DNA from: Chloroflexota bacterium
GTDB taxonomy: Bacteria > Chloroflexota > UBA5177
DNA: 44,834 nucleotides
Assembly: GCA_025966365.1 (NCBI GenBank)
Contig: JAICWV010000012.1
Location: forward strand, 1 to 44,834
Reading direction: 5' to 3'
How positions within the stretch are numbered: the stretch's first letter is position 1; each line of letters opens with the position of its first letter. Positions 15,953-26,086 of the stretch are shown piece after piece. The notes under the pieces were generated by a model. It was not told the origin of the DNA. It ran no database searches and saw only the letters and a list, made by a program, of their open reading frames with translations. Both the position numbers and the translations under genes were made by a program.

Positions 15953-16854
15953 GCCGTCGCCGCCGCGAAGTACCGGCTGGACGGAACGCGTCCGGTGGCA
16001 GATGCCAGGAGTCGAGACGCTTCCACCACGTCCGAAAGCGACACCCCGGTCTCGATCCCGAGGCCCTCGAGCATGTAGAGGAGGTCTTCCGTCGCCAGAT
16101 TCCCGGAGGCTCCGGGAGCATACGGACACCCGCCCAGTCCTCCGGCCGAGGCGTCGAAGATGGTAATCCCGCGCTGCAGTCCCGCCAGTACATTGGCCAG
16201 GGCGGTTCCACGGGTGTCGTGGAAGTGGAGGGCAAGCTGTTGAACAGGCATTTCTTCGAGCAGCGCATCCAGCACCTTGTCAACCTGCCGCGGCGTGGCG
16301 ACTCCGATGGTGTCGCTGATCGCAAGCTGACTTACGCCGAGTGCCAGCAGATCTTTTGAGACATTGACGACTGCTTCTGTCGATATGTCTCCCTCATAGG
16401 GACAGCCGAAGGCGGTTGATACGTACCCTCGCGTCCAGATGCCGCGCGCCTGCGCCTCTGCCACGACCGGCCGGAATCGCTCGATGGTTTCGGCGATACC
16501 GGCATTGGTGTTGTGCCGGCTGAACGTCTCCGATGCCGCCGTGAAGACGGCGATTCCGTCAAGGTGCGCGCGGGAGGCCCGCTCCATTCCGCGCGAGTTG
16601 GGGACAAGGGCGGTATACGCAATCTCGGGCCGCCGCTCGATCTCTTCCGCGACCTGCTCCGCGTCGGCGAGCTGCGGGATCATCCCCGGCCGCACGAACG
16701 AGGTGACCTCGATGTACGGGAGGCGCGCCCGGGAGAGCGCGTCCACAAAACGGACTTTGACATCGGTGGGGATCACCTCAGCCTGGTTCTGCAGACCATC
16801 TCGCGGACCTACCTCGTAGACAGTCACCCTCTCCGGCAGTTCGCCGATCGGCAT
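15949..16854 (-). CDS. mvaB: Hydroxymethylglutaryl-CoA lyase
   Basis: This enzyme cleaves HMG-CoA to acetoacetate and acetyl-CoA, the last step of leucine breakdown. The 301-residue product has YEVGPRDGLQN at the start, metal ligands in LHFHDTRGTALAN (His210, His212), and the signature GGLGGCPYAPGASGN with catalytic Cys243. It follows the biotin carboxylase gene with the stop and start fused as TAATG. With the carboxylase and hydratase genes just upstream, this is a liu-type operon. Confidence 0.96.
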   Translation of the reverse strand: MPIGELPERVTVYEVGPRDGLQNQAEVIPTDVKVRFVDALSRARLPYIEVTSFVRPGMIPQLADAEQVAEEIERRPEIAYTALVPNSRGMERASRAHLDGIAVFTAASETFSRHNTNAGIAETIERFRPVVAEAQARGIWTRGYVSTAFGCPYEGDISTEAVVNVSKDLLALGVSQLAISDTIGVATPRQVDKVLDALLEEMPVQQLALHFHDTRGTALANVLAGLQRGITIFDASAGGLGGCPYAPGASGNLATEDLLYMLEGLGIETGVSLSDVVEASRLLASATGRVPSSRYFAAATA

Positions 16855-18839
16855 TACGGCTCCTCCAGCCGCACCAGTGGAGACCCGGCCGGCACCATAT
16901 CCCCTTCGTGGAACATCACCTCGCCCACCACGCCGGGGTGCGGGGCTTCAATAACATGTTCCATCTTCATCGCTTCCATGACAACCAGCGGCTCGTGGGC
17001 CGTCACCGCCTGGCCCGGACGCACCAGGACGCGAACCACGGTCCCGGGCATTGGCGCCAGCAAACGTTCCTGCCCGGCGCGCGCGCCCTGCTCCCCGGTT
17101 TCGGATGACACCGCCGGAGGCTTAAGATGGTAGACCGTACCACGCCAGCTTATGTCAATTCCCCCTCCGGTCTCAACCGCGAATCCGGTGATGACCGTCC
17201 GGCCGCGCAGGACAGTGAGCCTGCTGCTTTCGCCGGGAACGACGCGAACGGCCTCCGGCGCCTCACCCTCCTTCGCCACGTCCCAGGCGCCGGGAGTGCG
17301 TGGTACTGCGTCCACCGCGATCTGTTCCCCGCTCCACTCGTACACATACCGCCTAGAGGCTGCCGACGCTCGCCAGTTGCCGCTACGCAGCCACGGATTC
17401 TGATGATCGGCGTTCGGTCGCTGCGACCGGTTCACGTCAAACGCCACCGCCAGAAGAAGCACTTCAGGCGGGAGCGCCTCGCCGAGCTTCGCCTCCGGCC
17501 ACTCGCGATCGACGAAACCCGTATCCATGTGCCCGGCGGCAAAAGCAGGAGTCCCTGCGACCCAGCGCAGAAAGCTCTGGTTGGTCGCGACGCCCAGGAT
17601 GCCGTAGTCATCGAGCGCAGACCGGAGCCGGGCGAGAGCTTCCCCGCGCGTCTCCGCCCGGACGATCAACTTGGCCAGGATGGGATCGTAGTGAGGCGAC
17701 ACCTCCGCGCCCGGCTCAACCCCCACATCGTTTCGTATCCCGGGCCCCTCGGGTGGGGTGAAGACGTGCAGCCTGCCGGTGGCAGGCAGAAACCCGCGGG
17801 CGGGGTCCTCCGCGTATAACCGCGCCTCGATCGCGTGGCCGCGCGCGGCGACATCCAGCTGGCTGAGCCGCAGATGACGTCCTGCGGCAATCTCGATCTG
17901 CAAGCGCACCAGATCGAGGCCGGTCACCATCTCGGTAACCGGGTGCTCTACCTGAATTCGGGTGTTGACCTCGAGGAAGTAGAACTCATCGTTAGCGAAG
18001 AGAAATTCTACGGTCCCGGCATTCACATATCCCGCGGCACGGACCACCCGCAGCGCCGCCTCGCCCATGGCGGCACGAAGCTGAGGTGTAAGAACCGGAG
18101 ATGGAGACTCCTCCATCACTTTCTGATGGCGCCGCTGAATTGAGCACTCGCGCTCTCCCAGATAGACGGCGTGGCCGTGGGAGTCTGCGAAGATCTGGAT
18201 CTCAATGTGACGCGGACTGGCAAGGGCTCGTTCCAGGAAGATCCGACTATCGCCGAAGGCGGCAGCGGCTTCGCGTGAGGCTGCCGCCGCCGCCGCTGCC
18301 AGTTCCGCCGCGGTATTGACAACCCTCATTCCCTTGCCGCCACCCCCCGCCGCGGCTTTGATCATGACCGGGAACCCGATCTGCTCCGCCTGCCCGACAA
18401 ACCACCACGCCGACGTGCCGTCCCCTTCGAAGCCGGGCACCACCGGCACTCCAGCGGCCATTGCCAATCGCTTGGCAGCCAGCTTATCGCCCAGCAAGGC
18501 GATCACGTCGGCCGGGGGCCCGATCCAGGTGAGGCCGGCCTCGGCCACCAGCCGCGCGAACTCCGGGTTTTCGGCCAGAAACCCATAGCCTGGGTGGATG
18601 GCCTGGGCTCCCGTTTCCTCCGCGGCCTGGATCAACGCTTCCATGCGGAGGTAACTCTGAAGCGCGGGAGCGGGCCCGATGGGATAAGCCTCGTCGGCAA
18701 GACGCACGTGCAGGGATCCTGCATCCGGCTCAGAGTAGACGGCCACCGAGCCTATACCCATTTCCCGGCACGCCCGGATGATACGGACGGCGATCTCGCC
18801 GCGGTTCGCAACCAGGATCCTGTCAAAGGGCGGAGTCAT
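16854..18839 (-). CDS. liuD: Methylcrotonyl-CoA carboxylase alpha subunit (biotin carboxylase plus biotin carrier)
   Basis: The 661-residue product begins FDRILVANRGEIAVRII. It has the ATP-grasp loop AAAGGGGKGMR and FLEVNTRIQVEHPVTE of biotin carboxylases, then a linker domain, and ends with a biotinyl domain whose VMEAMKMEHV carries biotinylated Lys625. It carboxylates biotin with bicarbonate and ATP and works with the beta subunit encoded at 19789-21396. Specificity for methylcrotonyl-CoA is inferred from the HMG-CoA lyase and hydratase neighbours. ATG at 18839 overlaps the hydratase stop as ATGA; the long upstream extension to 19148 is out-of-frame shadow of the hydratase. Confidence 0.95.
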   Translation of the reverse strand: MTPPFDRILVANRGEIAVRIIRACREMGIGSVAVYSEPDAGSLHVRLADEAYPIGPAPALQSYLRMEALIQAAEETGAQAIHPGYGFLAENPEFARLVAEAGLTWIGPPADVIALLGDKLAAKRLAMAAGVPVVPGFEGDGTSAWWFVGQAEQIGFPVMIKAAAGGGGKGMRVVNTAAELAAAAAAASREAAAAFGDSRIFLERALASPRHIEIQIFADSHGHAVYLGERECSIQRRHQKVMEESPSPVLTPQLRAAMGEAALRVVRAAGYVNAGTVEFLFANDEFYFLEVNTRIQVEHPVTEMVTGLDLVRLQIEIAAGRHLRLSQLDVAARGHAIEARLYAEDPARGFLPATGRLHVFTPPEGPGIRNDVGVEPGAEVSPHYDPILAKLIVRAETRGEALARLRSALDDYGILGVATNQSFLRWVAGTPAFAAGHMDTGFVDREWPEAKLGEALPPEVLLLAVAFDVNRSQRPNADHQNPWLRSGNWRASAASRRYVYEWSGEQIAVDAVPRTPGAWDVAKEGEAPEAVRVVPGESSRLTVLRGRTVITGFAVETGGGIDISWRGTVYHLKPPAVSSETGEQGARAGQERLLAPMPGTVVRVLVRPGQAVTAHEPLVVMEAMKMEHVIEAPHPGVVGEVMFHEGDMVPAGSPLVRLEEP

Positions 18840-19570
18840 TGCTGCCAGGAGGGGGGCCGCCGCTCCAGAAACGCTGCCAGTCCCTCCTGTCCTTCCGGGG
18901 ACGTACGGAGGGCGGCAATTCGCTGAACAGTCAGTTCTCGAAGGCCCGCCGCCGTCTCTCCTCGCGCTGCGGAAATGAGCGCCTTGGCCTCTACTGCGGC
19001 CGCCGGTCCGGCACCAAGCAGGTCGTTCACTTTGGCGTCGACCACCGCATCCAGCTCGCCCGCGGCGGCAATCCAGTGCACCAGGCCAATGTGTCGTGCC
19101 AACTCGGCCCCGAATCGCTCGCCGGTGAGGAAGAGGGCCCGAGCCCAACTTTCTCCGATCTTGGGCAGCACAAACCGGGATATGACTGCCGGAATGATCC
19201 CCAGCCTGGTCTCGGTGAATCCAAAAACAGTCTCACTATCGGCCACCACGATGTCCGCCACCGCCGCCAGCCCCATCCCGCCGCCAAGAGCAGCGCCGCC
19301 AATCCGGGCCACCACTGGTTTGAGGCAGGTGTCGATGGCCGCGAACATGTCGGACATGCGCCGGGCATCTTCCAGGTTCTCCTCAGCCGTGAACGCCAGG
19401 CTCTCTCGCATCCACGTCACGTCGGCTCCGGCGCTGAACAACGGGCCATTGCCGCGAAGGAGGATGGCGCGCGTGTCCGACGCCGACAGGGCGGTGAAGA
19501 CCTCCGTGAGCTCACCGATCATCCGGGCATTGAACGCGTTTCGCACCTCGGGCCGGTTGAGGGCGACCAC
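18836..19570 (-). CDS. liuC: Enoyl-CoA hydratase/isomerase family, probable methylglutaconyl-CoA hydratase
   Basis: Crotonase-fold protein with LNRPEVRNAFNARMI, the CoA-binding and oxyanion segments FSAGADVTWM and IGGAALGGGMGLAAVADIVVA, and FGFTETRLGIIPAVIS with the conserved Glu. It most likely hydrates methylglutaconyl-CoA to HMG-CoA between the carboxylase and the lyase. The first usable codon, GTG at 19570, starts at VVALNRP and drops the first strand of the fold. The same frame upstream encodes the expected strand (TYATLQVSQRGSVT) but has no ATG, GTG or TTG back past the neighbouring gene, so the true start may be a rare codon such as GTA at 19622-19624 or nearby. Confidence 0.88.
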   Translation of the reverse strand: MVALNRPEVRNAFNARMIGELTEVFTALSASDTRAILLRGNGPLFSAGADVTWMRESLAFTAEENLEDARRMSDMFAAIDTCLKPVVARIGGAALGGGMGLAAVADIVVADSETVFGFTETRLGIIPAVISRFVLPKIGESWARALFLTGERFGAELARHIGLVHWIAAAGELDAVVDAKVNDLLGAGPAAAVEAKALISAARGETAAGLRELTVQRIAALRTSPEGQEGLAAFLERRPPSWQQ

Positions 19571-19620
19571 GGTGACGGAGCCGCGCTGCGAGACCTGGAG
19601 AGTGGCGTAGGTGCTCGCGG

Positions 19621-19773
19621 CTACAGCTCCTCGGGCGATCGGAAGCCCAGGCCGATAGAGATGAGGCCGAACACGATCAGCCCGAAGTAGGCAAGTGAGG
19701 GCCTGGAAGCGATGATGGCGGTGATTGCCATGAGAATGATCGCGACGCCCAGAAACCAGAGTAAGGTTCGCAA
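19621..19773 (-). CDS. 50-residue membrane protein in the leucine operon
   Basis: A short open frame lies between the carboxyltransferase and hydratase genes. It starts with TTG five bases after a perfect AGGAGG that directly follows the carboxyltransferase stop. The product reads LRTLLWFLGVAIILMAITAI, a short turn with ASRPS, then LAYFGLIVFGLISIGLGFRS and an acidic end. That gives two membrane helices joined by a tight basic turn, with almost no soluble part. The strong ribosome-binding site and tight fit argue that it is translated. Its role is unknown. Downstream it runs to the point where the hydratase N-terminus should begin. Confidence 0.7.
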   Translation of the reverse strand: MRTLLWFLGVAIILMAITAIIASRPSLAYFGLIVFGLISIGLGFRSPEEL

Positions 19774-19788
19774 TGAGACCTCCTGCGC

Positions 19789-21396
19789 TTACATCCGAAA
19801 TACGCCGTACCTGGTGGGACCGAACGGAGCGTTGAGCGATGCCGCGATTCCCAGGCCGAGCACCGTCCGCGTATCCACGGGGTCAATGATGCCGTCGTCC
19901 CATAGCCGAGCCGTGCTGTAGTACGGGCTGCCCTCAAGCTCATATTTGGCGATAGTGGGCTCCTTAAAACGCTCCTGTGCTTCGGGAGACATGGATTCAC
20001 CGCGGGAGGCGAGATTGTCCATTCGGACCGTCAGCAGGACATTCGCTGCCTGTTGGCCCCCCATGACGGAAATGCGAGCATTGGGCCACATCCAGAGCTG
20101 GCGCGGCTCATATGCGCGGCCACACATGGCATAGTTGCCCGCGCCGAATGAGCCACCGATGATGACGGTGAACTTCGGGACCTGCGCGTTTGCCACAGCC
20201 ATGACCATCTTCGCCCCATCCTTGGCGATGCCACGGTTCTCGTACTCTCGTCCCACCATAAAGCCCGTGATGTTCTGCAGAAAAACAAGGGGGAGCCGCC
20301 GCTGAGTGCAAAGCTCGATGAAATGAGTTCCCTTGAGCGCGCTTTCTGAAAACAGGATCCCGTTGTTGGCCAGGATGCCCACGGGATATCCCAGGATGTG
20401 AGCGAAGCCGGTTACCAGAGTCGAGCCGTACAGCGATTTGAATTCCTGGAAGCGGCTGCCGTCCACCAGGCGCGAGATCACCTCACGAACGTCAAAAGCC
20501 TGGCGCAGATCGCTCGGAATAATGCCGTACAGATCGGCTGGATCATGGAGCGGCTCTTCGCTGGGCTTCACCTCCCAGGGCACCGTATGCCTGCGCTGAA
20601 GATACGAAGCGATGGTGCGCGTTACGGCGATGGCTTGCTGGTCGTTGTCGGCTATGTGGTCGGTCACGCCCGAGACCTGAGAGTGGACAAGCGCGCCGCC
20701 CAGATCCTCCGCCGAGACGTCCTCACCGGTCGCAGCTTTGACCAGTGGCGGGCCTCCCAGAAAGATAGTTCCGGTACCGCGTACGATGACCGTCTCATCG
20801 CTCATGGCCGGGACATATGCTCCCCCGGCGGTCGAGGATCCCATGACCGCCGAAATTTGCGGGATACCGGCAGCCGACATGGTCGCCTCGTTGAAAAAGA
20901 TGCGCCCAAAGTCGTCCTTGTCCGGGAACACTTCGTCCTGAAGCGGCAGGAAGGCACCGCCGGAGTCCACCAGGTAGATGCACGGAAGACTATTCTGCTG
21001 GGCGATCTCCTGCGCCCGCAAATGCTTCTTCACCGTCATCGGGAAGTAGGTGCCGCCCTTGACGGTGGCGTCATTGGCGACGATCACGCATTCCTGCCCG
21101 GCCACCAGTCCGATTCCGGTGATGATGCCGGCGGCGGGCGCCTCGTTGTCGTACATATCCCAGGCCGCCAGCGGTGAAAATTCGAGAAAGGGCGCCCCAG
21201 GATCGACCAGGAGATTGACGCGCTCGCGCGCCAGCAGTTTGTTTCGGGACCGGTGCTTGCGAACCGCGTCCTCTCCGCCCCCCTGCTCCACCCGGCGAAT
21301 GCGATCGCCTAGCTCGGTGACGAGCGCTTCGTTGTGCGCGCGGTTGGCTTCGAACTCGGCGCTGCCTCGGCGCACCCGCGTGTCGAGAACGGTCAT
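19789..21396 (-). CDS. liuB: Methylcrotonyl-CoA carboxylase beta subunit (carboxyltransferase)
   Basis: The 535-residue product, a normal length for this family, has both carboxyltransferase half-domains. The first has [20 protein letters not shown] and [19 protein letters not shown], the second [19 protein letters not shown] and [17 protein letters not shown]. These are closer to methylcrotonyl-CoA and geranyl-CoA carboxylases than to propionyl-CoA carboxylase. It moves the carboxyl group from biotin on the alpha subunit to the acyl-CoA. ATG at 21396 overlaps the plsX stop as ATGA; the frame is open to 21567 but only inside plsX. A geranyl-CoA substrate cannot be ruled out. Confidence 0.95.
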   Translation of the reverse strand: MTVLDTRVRRGSAEFEANRAHNEALVTELGDRIRRVEQGGGEDAVRKHRSRNKLLARERVNLLVDPGAPFLEFSPLAAWDMYDNEAPAAGIITGIGLVAGQECVIVANDATVKGGTYFPMTVKKHLRAQEIAQQNSLPCIYLVDSGGAFLPLQDEVFPDKDDFGRIFFNEATMSAAGIPQISAVMGSSTAGGAYVPAMSDETVIVRGTGTIFLGGPPLVKAATGEDVSAEDLGGALVHSQVSGVTDHIADNDQQAIAVTRTIASYLQRRHTVPWEVKPSEEPLHDPADLYGIIPSDLRQAFDVREVISRLVDGSRFQEFKSLYGSTLVTGFAHILGYPVGILANNGILFSESALKGTHFIELCTQRRLPLVFLQNITGFMVGREYENRGIAKDGAKMVMAVANAQVPKFTVIIGGSFGAGNYAMCGRAYEPRQLWMWPNARISVMGGQQAANVLLTVRMDNLASRGESMSPEAQERFKEPTIAKYELEGSPYYSTARLWDDGIIDPVDTRTVLGLGIAASLNAPFGPTRYGVFRM

Positions 21397-22457
21397 GGAT
21401 GGCTTGGGCGCAGATGGAGAGCGCGCGCCAGGCGGCGTCGCCTGCCGGCCTCCAGTGCCTCTTCGTGCAATGACTCCCCGATACGCTCCAGCAGATGCTC
21501 TTTGGCCAGTCGCTCGGCCAGAAGGATCGCGTTCGTGACCGCCTTGGCCTTGGATCGGCCATGGCAATTGATCATCACGCCGTTGATGCCCAATACGGGA
21601 ACACCGCCGTACTCCTCGAAATCCACCTGGCGCTTGATCCTCTGAAAGGTGGGAATCAGCGCGGTTGACGCCACCCGTGCAAGCAGATCCTTCTCGATCT
21701 CTCGCTTCAGCAGGCCCAGGATCTCAGCCGCCACGCCCTCCGACGCTTTCAAAAGGACGTTGCCTGAGAACCCGTCGCAAACGACGACGTCTGCCAGCCC
21801 CTCGAAGATCTGGTTTCCCTCCACGTTACCGATGAAATTGAGATCCAGCCGGTGAAGCGCCTCGTTGGCCTCTTTGATCTCTTTCGTGCCTTTGGAATCT
21901 TCAGTGCCGTTACTCAAGAGCGCGATGCGGGGCGATTCAATGCCGCGGGAAGTGCGTACAAAGACATCGCCCATGACTGCGAACTGCAGCAAGTTGTTCG
22001 GTTTGACGGTCGAGTTGGCGCCGATATCGAGCACGAATACCCCACCGTGACGATTAGGCAGGGTGCCGCCGAAGGCGGGACGATCGACCCCGGCCTGACG
22101 GCCGAGTATGGTGACCGAGAGGGCCATGATGGCGGCGCTATTTCCAGCCGAAACCGCACCTGCCGCTTCGCCGGTGGCGACCAGATCAAGCGCGCGGCGC
22201 AGAGAGGAGTCCGAGCGCCGCATTGCCTGGCCCACCGGCTCGTCCATTCCAACGACCTCGCGCGCGTCCAGGATGGTCAGGTCGCCGCCCAGGTCCTTGA
22301 GCCTCGGCTGCAGAAGCTCTTCAGGCCCGACCAGCACGACCCTGGCGCCGCCCTCGACCGCCTGCAGTGCTCCTCGCACAACCTGATCGGGAGCATTGTC
22401 ACCACCCATCGCATCGACGGCGATGGTCGGCCGCGCGCCGTTTGTTTTCAGTGCCAT
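21393..22457 (-). CDS. plsX: Phosphate acyltransferase PlsX
   Basis: PlsX makes acyl-phosphate from acyl-ACP for phospholipid synthesis. The 354-residue product has the family pattern [18 protein letters not shown] near the start, [43 protein letters not shown], and the C-terminal [19 protein letters not shown]. Two starts are possible: GTG at 22487 and ATG at 22457. The ATG is chosen because a TATAGT -10 box at 22477-22482 would start the transcript between them, and GGGAGGA precedes it, although very closely. It is translationally coupled to the carboxyltransferase gene. The usual neighbours fabH, fabD and rpmF are absent. Confidence 0.94.
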   Translation of the reverse strand: MALKTNGARPTIAVDAMGGDNAPDQVVRGALQAVEGGARVVLVGPEELLQPRLKDLGGDLTILDAREVVGMDEPVGQAMRRSDSSLRRALDLVATGEAAGAVSAGNSAAIMALSVTILGRQAGVDRPAFGGTLPNRHGGVFVLDIGANSTVKPNNLLQFAVMGDVFVRTSRGIESPRIALLSNGTEDSKGTKEIKEANEALHRLDLNFIGNVEGNQIFEGLADVVVCDGFSGNVLLKASEGVAAEILGLLKREIEKDLLARVASTALIPTFQRIKRQVDFEEYGGVPVLGINGVMINCHGRSKAKAVTNAILLAERLAKEHLLERIGESLHEEALEAGRRRRLARALHLRPSHP

Positions 22458-22476
22458 TCCTCCCGTTCCTGAACTA

Positions 22477-22482
22477 ACTATA
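22477..22482 (-). promoter_or_regulatory. Possible internal promoter (-10) for plsX
   Basis: TATAGT on the minus strand lies 19 bases before the plsX ATG, within the 48-base gap after glpX. A transcript beginning near 22470 would have a leader of about 13 bases. No clear -35 is seen. It would let plsX and the leucine genes be expressed apart from glpX. Confidence 0.35.
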
Positions 22483-22505
22483 GTCACTGGCTGAATGCCG
22501 GGGCG

Positions 22506-23534
22506 CTACCGCTCCGCGTGGACTCTGGGATCCTCCAGGGCCAGCCGCCGGCCGCTTGCACGCAGCCAGCTGACATCGTGCACGGTACTGATCCAGCGCA
22601 GAGAGTGAGACCGCGAGCGCATTGCCAGAGAGTGTGTCCGGATGTGCCGGGGCCCGTACTGGACACCTCGTACCAGGTCGGAGTCACTGATTCCGGTGAG
22701 TGCCAGCGAGATGTCCTGGCTGCTGCACAGATCGTCCACAGTCAAGATCTGGTTCGGCTCGTAACCCTCCTCTCGGAGCAGCCGCACTTCAGCATCATCC
22801 CGCGGCCAGAACCTCGCCTGCATGTCACCGTCCAGCGCGCGCACGGCGCATGCTCCTACCACCCCTTCGGTGGCGCCGCCGATCCCCATCAGCACCTGCA
22901 CCTCGGTAAAGTCCTCCATCGCCGACATGATGGTTCCCAGCACGTCTCCGTGCGGAATGAGGCGAAGGCGGGCGCCGGTGGCGCGAATCTCTGCCAGAAG
23001 ATCGGTGTGGCGCGGACGATCCAGGACGACAACGGTAAGGTCGCGCGTCGGCGTTCCCAGCGCCTCGGCGATGCGATGGAGATTTTCACCGGGCGGCCGC
23101 GTGATATCGATGGCGCCGCGCGCTCCCGGACCCACCGCGATCTTTTCCATGTAGGCCACGTGCGTCCGCAGCATGGTGCCGGGCTCGGCAACGGTAATCA
23201 CGGATACCGCGCCAGGCATGCCGTGCGCCACCAGGGTGGTGCCCTCGATGGGATCAACCGCTATGTCCACCCGCGGCGGGCCTCCCGCGCCCACTTTTTC
23301 GCCGATGTAGAGCATGGGCGCTTCATCCTTCTCGCCCTCGCCGATGACAACTTCACCCTCGATGGCTACTCCGTTGAGGGCGCGGCGCATGGCCTCGACT
23401 GCGACACCGTCGGCAAGTTCCTTCTCGTCCCACCCCAGAACCCTGCCGGCCGCCATTGCCGCCGCCTCTGTCACTCGCACCATCTCGATAGCGAGATTCC
23501 GGTCCAGAGTCTCCGGTTCCTCCGAATAGGTCAC
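22506..23534 (-). CDS. glpX: Class II fructose-1,6-bisphosphatase
   Basis: This metal-dependent enzyme makes fructose 6-phosphate in gluconeogenesis. The 342-residue product has the GlpX metal-site motifs GEVVIGEGEKDEAPMLYIGE (about residues 60-79) and VDPIEGTTLVAHG (about 92-104), then IMSAMEDFTEVQVLMGIGGA and the C-terminal RTHSLAMRSRSHSLRWI. The start is GTG five bases after a GGAGGT ribosome-binding site. It is the first gene of the run leading to plsX and the leucine genes, and is separated from gyrB by an intrinsic terminator. In some bacteria this class also acts on sedoheptulose bisphosphate, which is possible here. Confidence 0.95.
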   Translation of the reverse strand: MTYSEEPETLDRNLAIEMVRVTEAAAMAAGRVLGWDEKELADGVAVEAMRRALNGVAIEGEVVIGEGEKDEAPMLYIGEKVGAGGPPRVDIAVDPIEGTTLVAHGMPGAVSVITVAEPGTMLRTHVAYMEKIAVGPGARGAIDITRPPGENLHRIAEALGTPTRDLTVVVLDRPRHTDLLAEIRATGARLRLIPHGDVLGTIMSAMEDFTEVQVLMGIGGATEGVVGACAVRALDGDMQARFWPRDDAEVRLLREEGYEPNQILTVDDLCSSQDISLALTGISDSDLVRGVQYGPRHIRTHSLAMRSRSHSLRWISTVHDVSWLRASGRRLALEDPRVHAER

Positions 23535-23587
23535 GGCGCACCTCCAACGAAACCATCATAGGAGCCTGGGCTGCGCCTGCACGCCGC

Positions 23588-23625
23588 AAAAGAAGAGGCA
23601 CCTCGGAAGGGGTGCCTCTTCTTTA
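23588..23625 (-). terminator. Intrinsic terminator of gyrB
   Basis: A perfect 14-bp stem pairs 23589-23602 with 23611-23624 around an 8-base loop (TCGGAAGG on the plus strand). It begins about 13 bases after the gyrB stop on the minus strand and runs into a T-run (A-rich on plus). It separates gyrB from glpX. The A/T-rich stem base gives U-runs on both strands, so it could work in both directions. Confidence 0.9.
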
Positions 23626-23637
23626 CGTGTCGTGCGT

Positions 23638-25910
<2,273 letters not shown>

Positions 25911-25913
25911 GCC

Positions 25914-25990
25914 TGGTCGGGGTGCCCGGATTCGAACCGGGGACCTCCTGCTCCCAAAGCAGGCGCGCTACCAGGCTGCGCTACACCCCG
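25914..25990 (-). tRNA. tRNA-Pro (anticodon UGG)
   Basis: Read on the minus strand, the sequence folds as a full cloverleaf. The acceptor stem pairs CGGGGTG with CACCCCG, the D-arm pairs GCGC with GCGC, and the anticodon arm CCTGC, TTTGGGA, GCAGG carries anticodon TGG. The T-arm is CCCGG, TTCGAAT, CCGGG. The discriminator base is A and CCA is encoded (25914-25916). It decodes CCN proline codons, chiefly CCA and CCG. Confidence 0.95.
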
Positions 25991-26020
25991 CAAAGATGCC
26001 GGCCATCCGACCGGCTCTCC

Positions 26021-26050
26021 ATTCTACGGGCTACCTCGACAGACTGCCAG
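26021..26050 (-). promoter_or_regulatory. Promoter of the tRNA-Pro gene
   Basis: On the minus strand CTGGCA at 26045-26050 and TAGAAT at 26021-26026 are separated by 18 bases, matching the -35/-10 pattern at four and five of six positions. The expected start lies about 24 bases before the tRNA 5-prime end. Confidence 0.45.
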
Positions 26051-26086
26051 AGGACCACGTAAGCTTACGCGTCATACGCACTCCAG

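Noticed and set aside
18840-19148. 103-codon extension of the biotin carboxylase subunit
   Set aside because: The segment lies in another frame of the hydratase gene. The carboxylase family starts at the ATG overlapping the hydratase stop.
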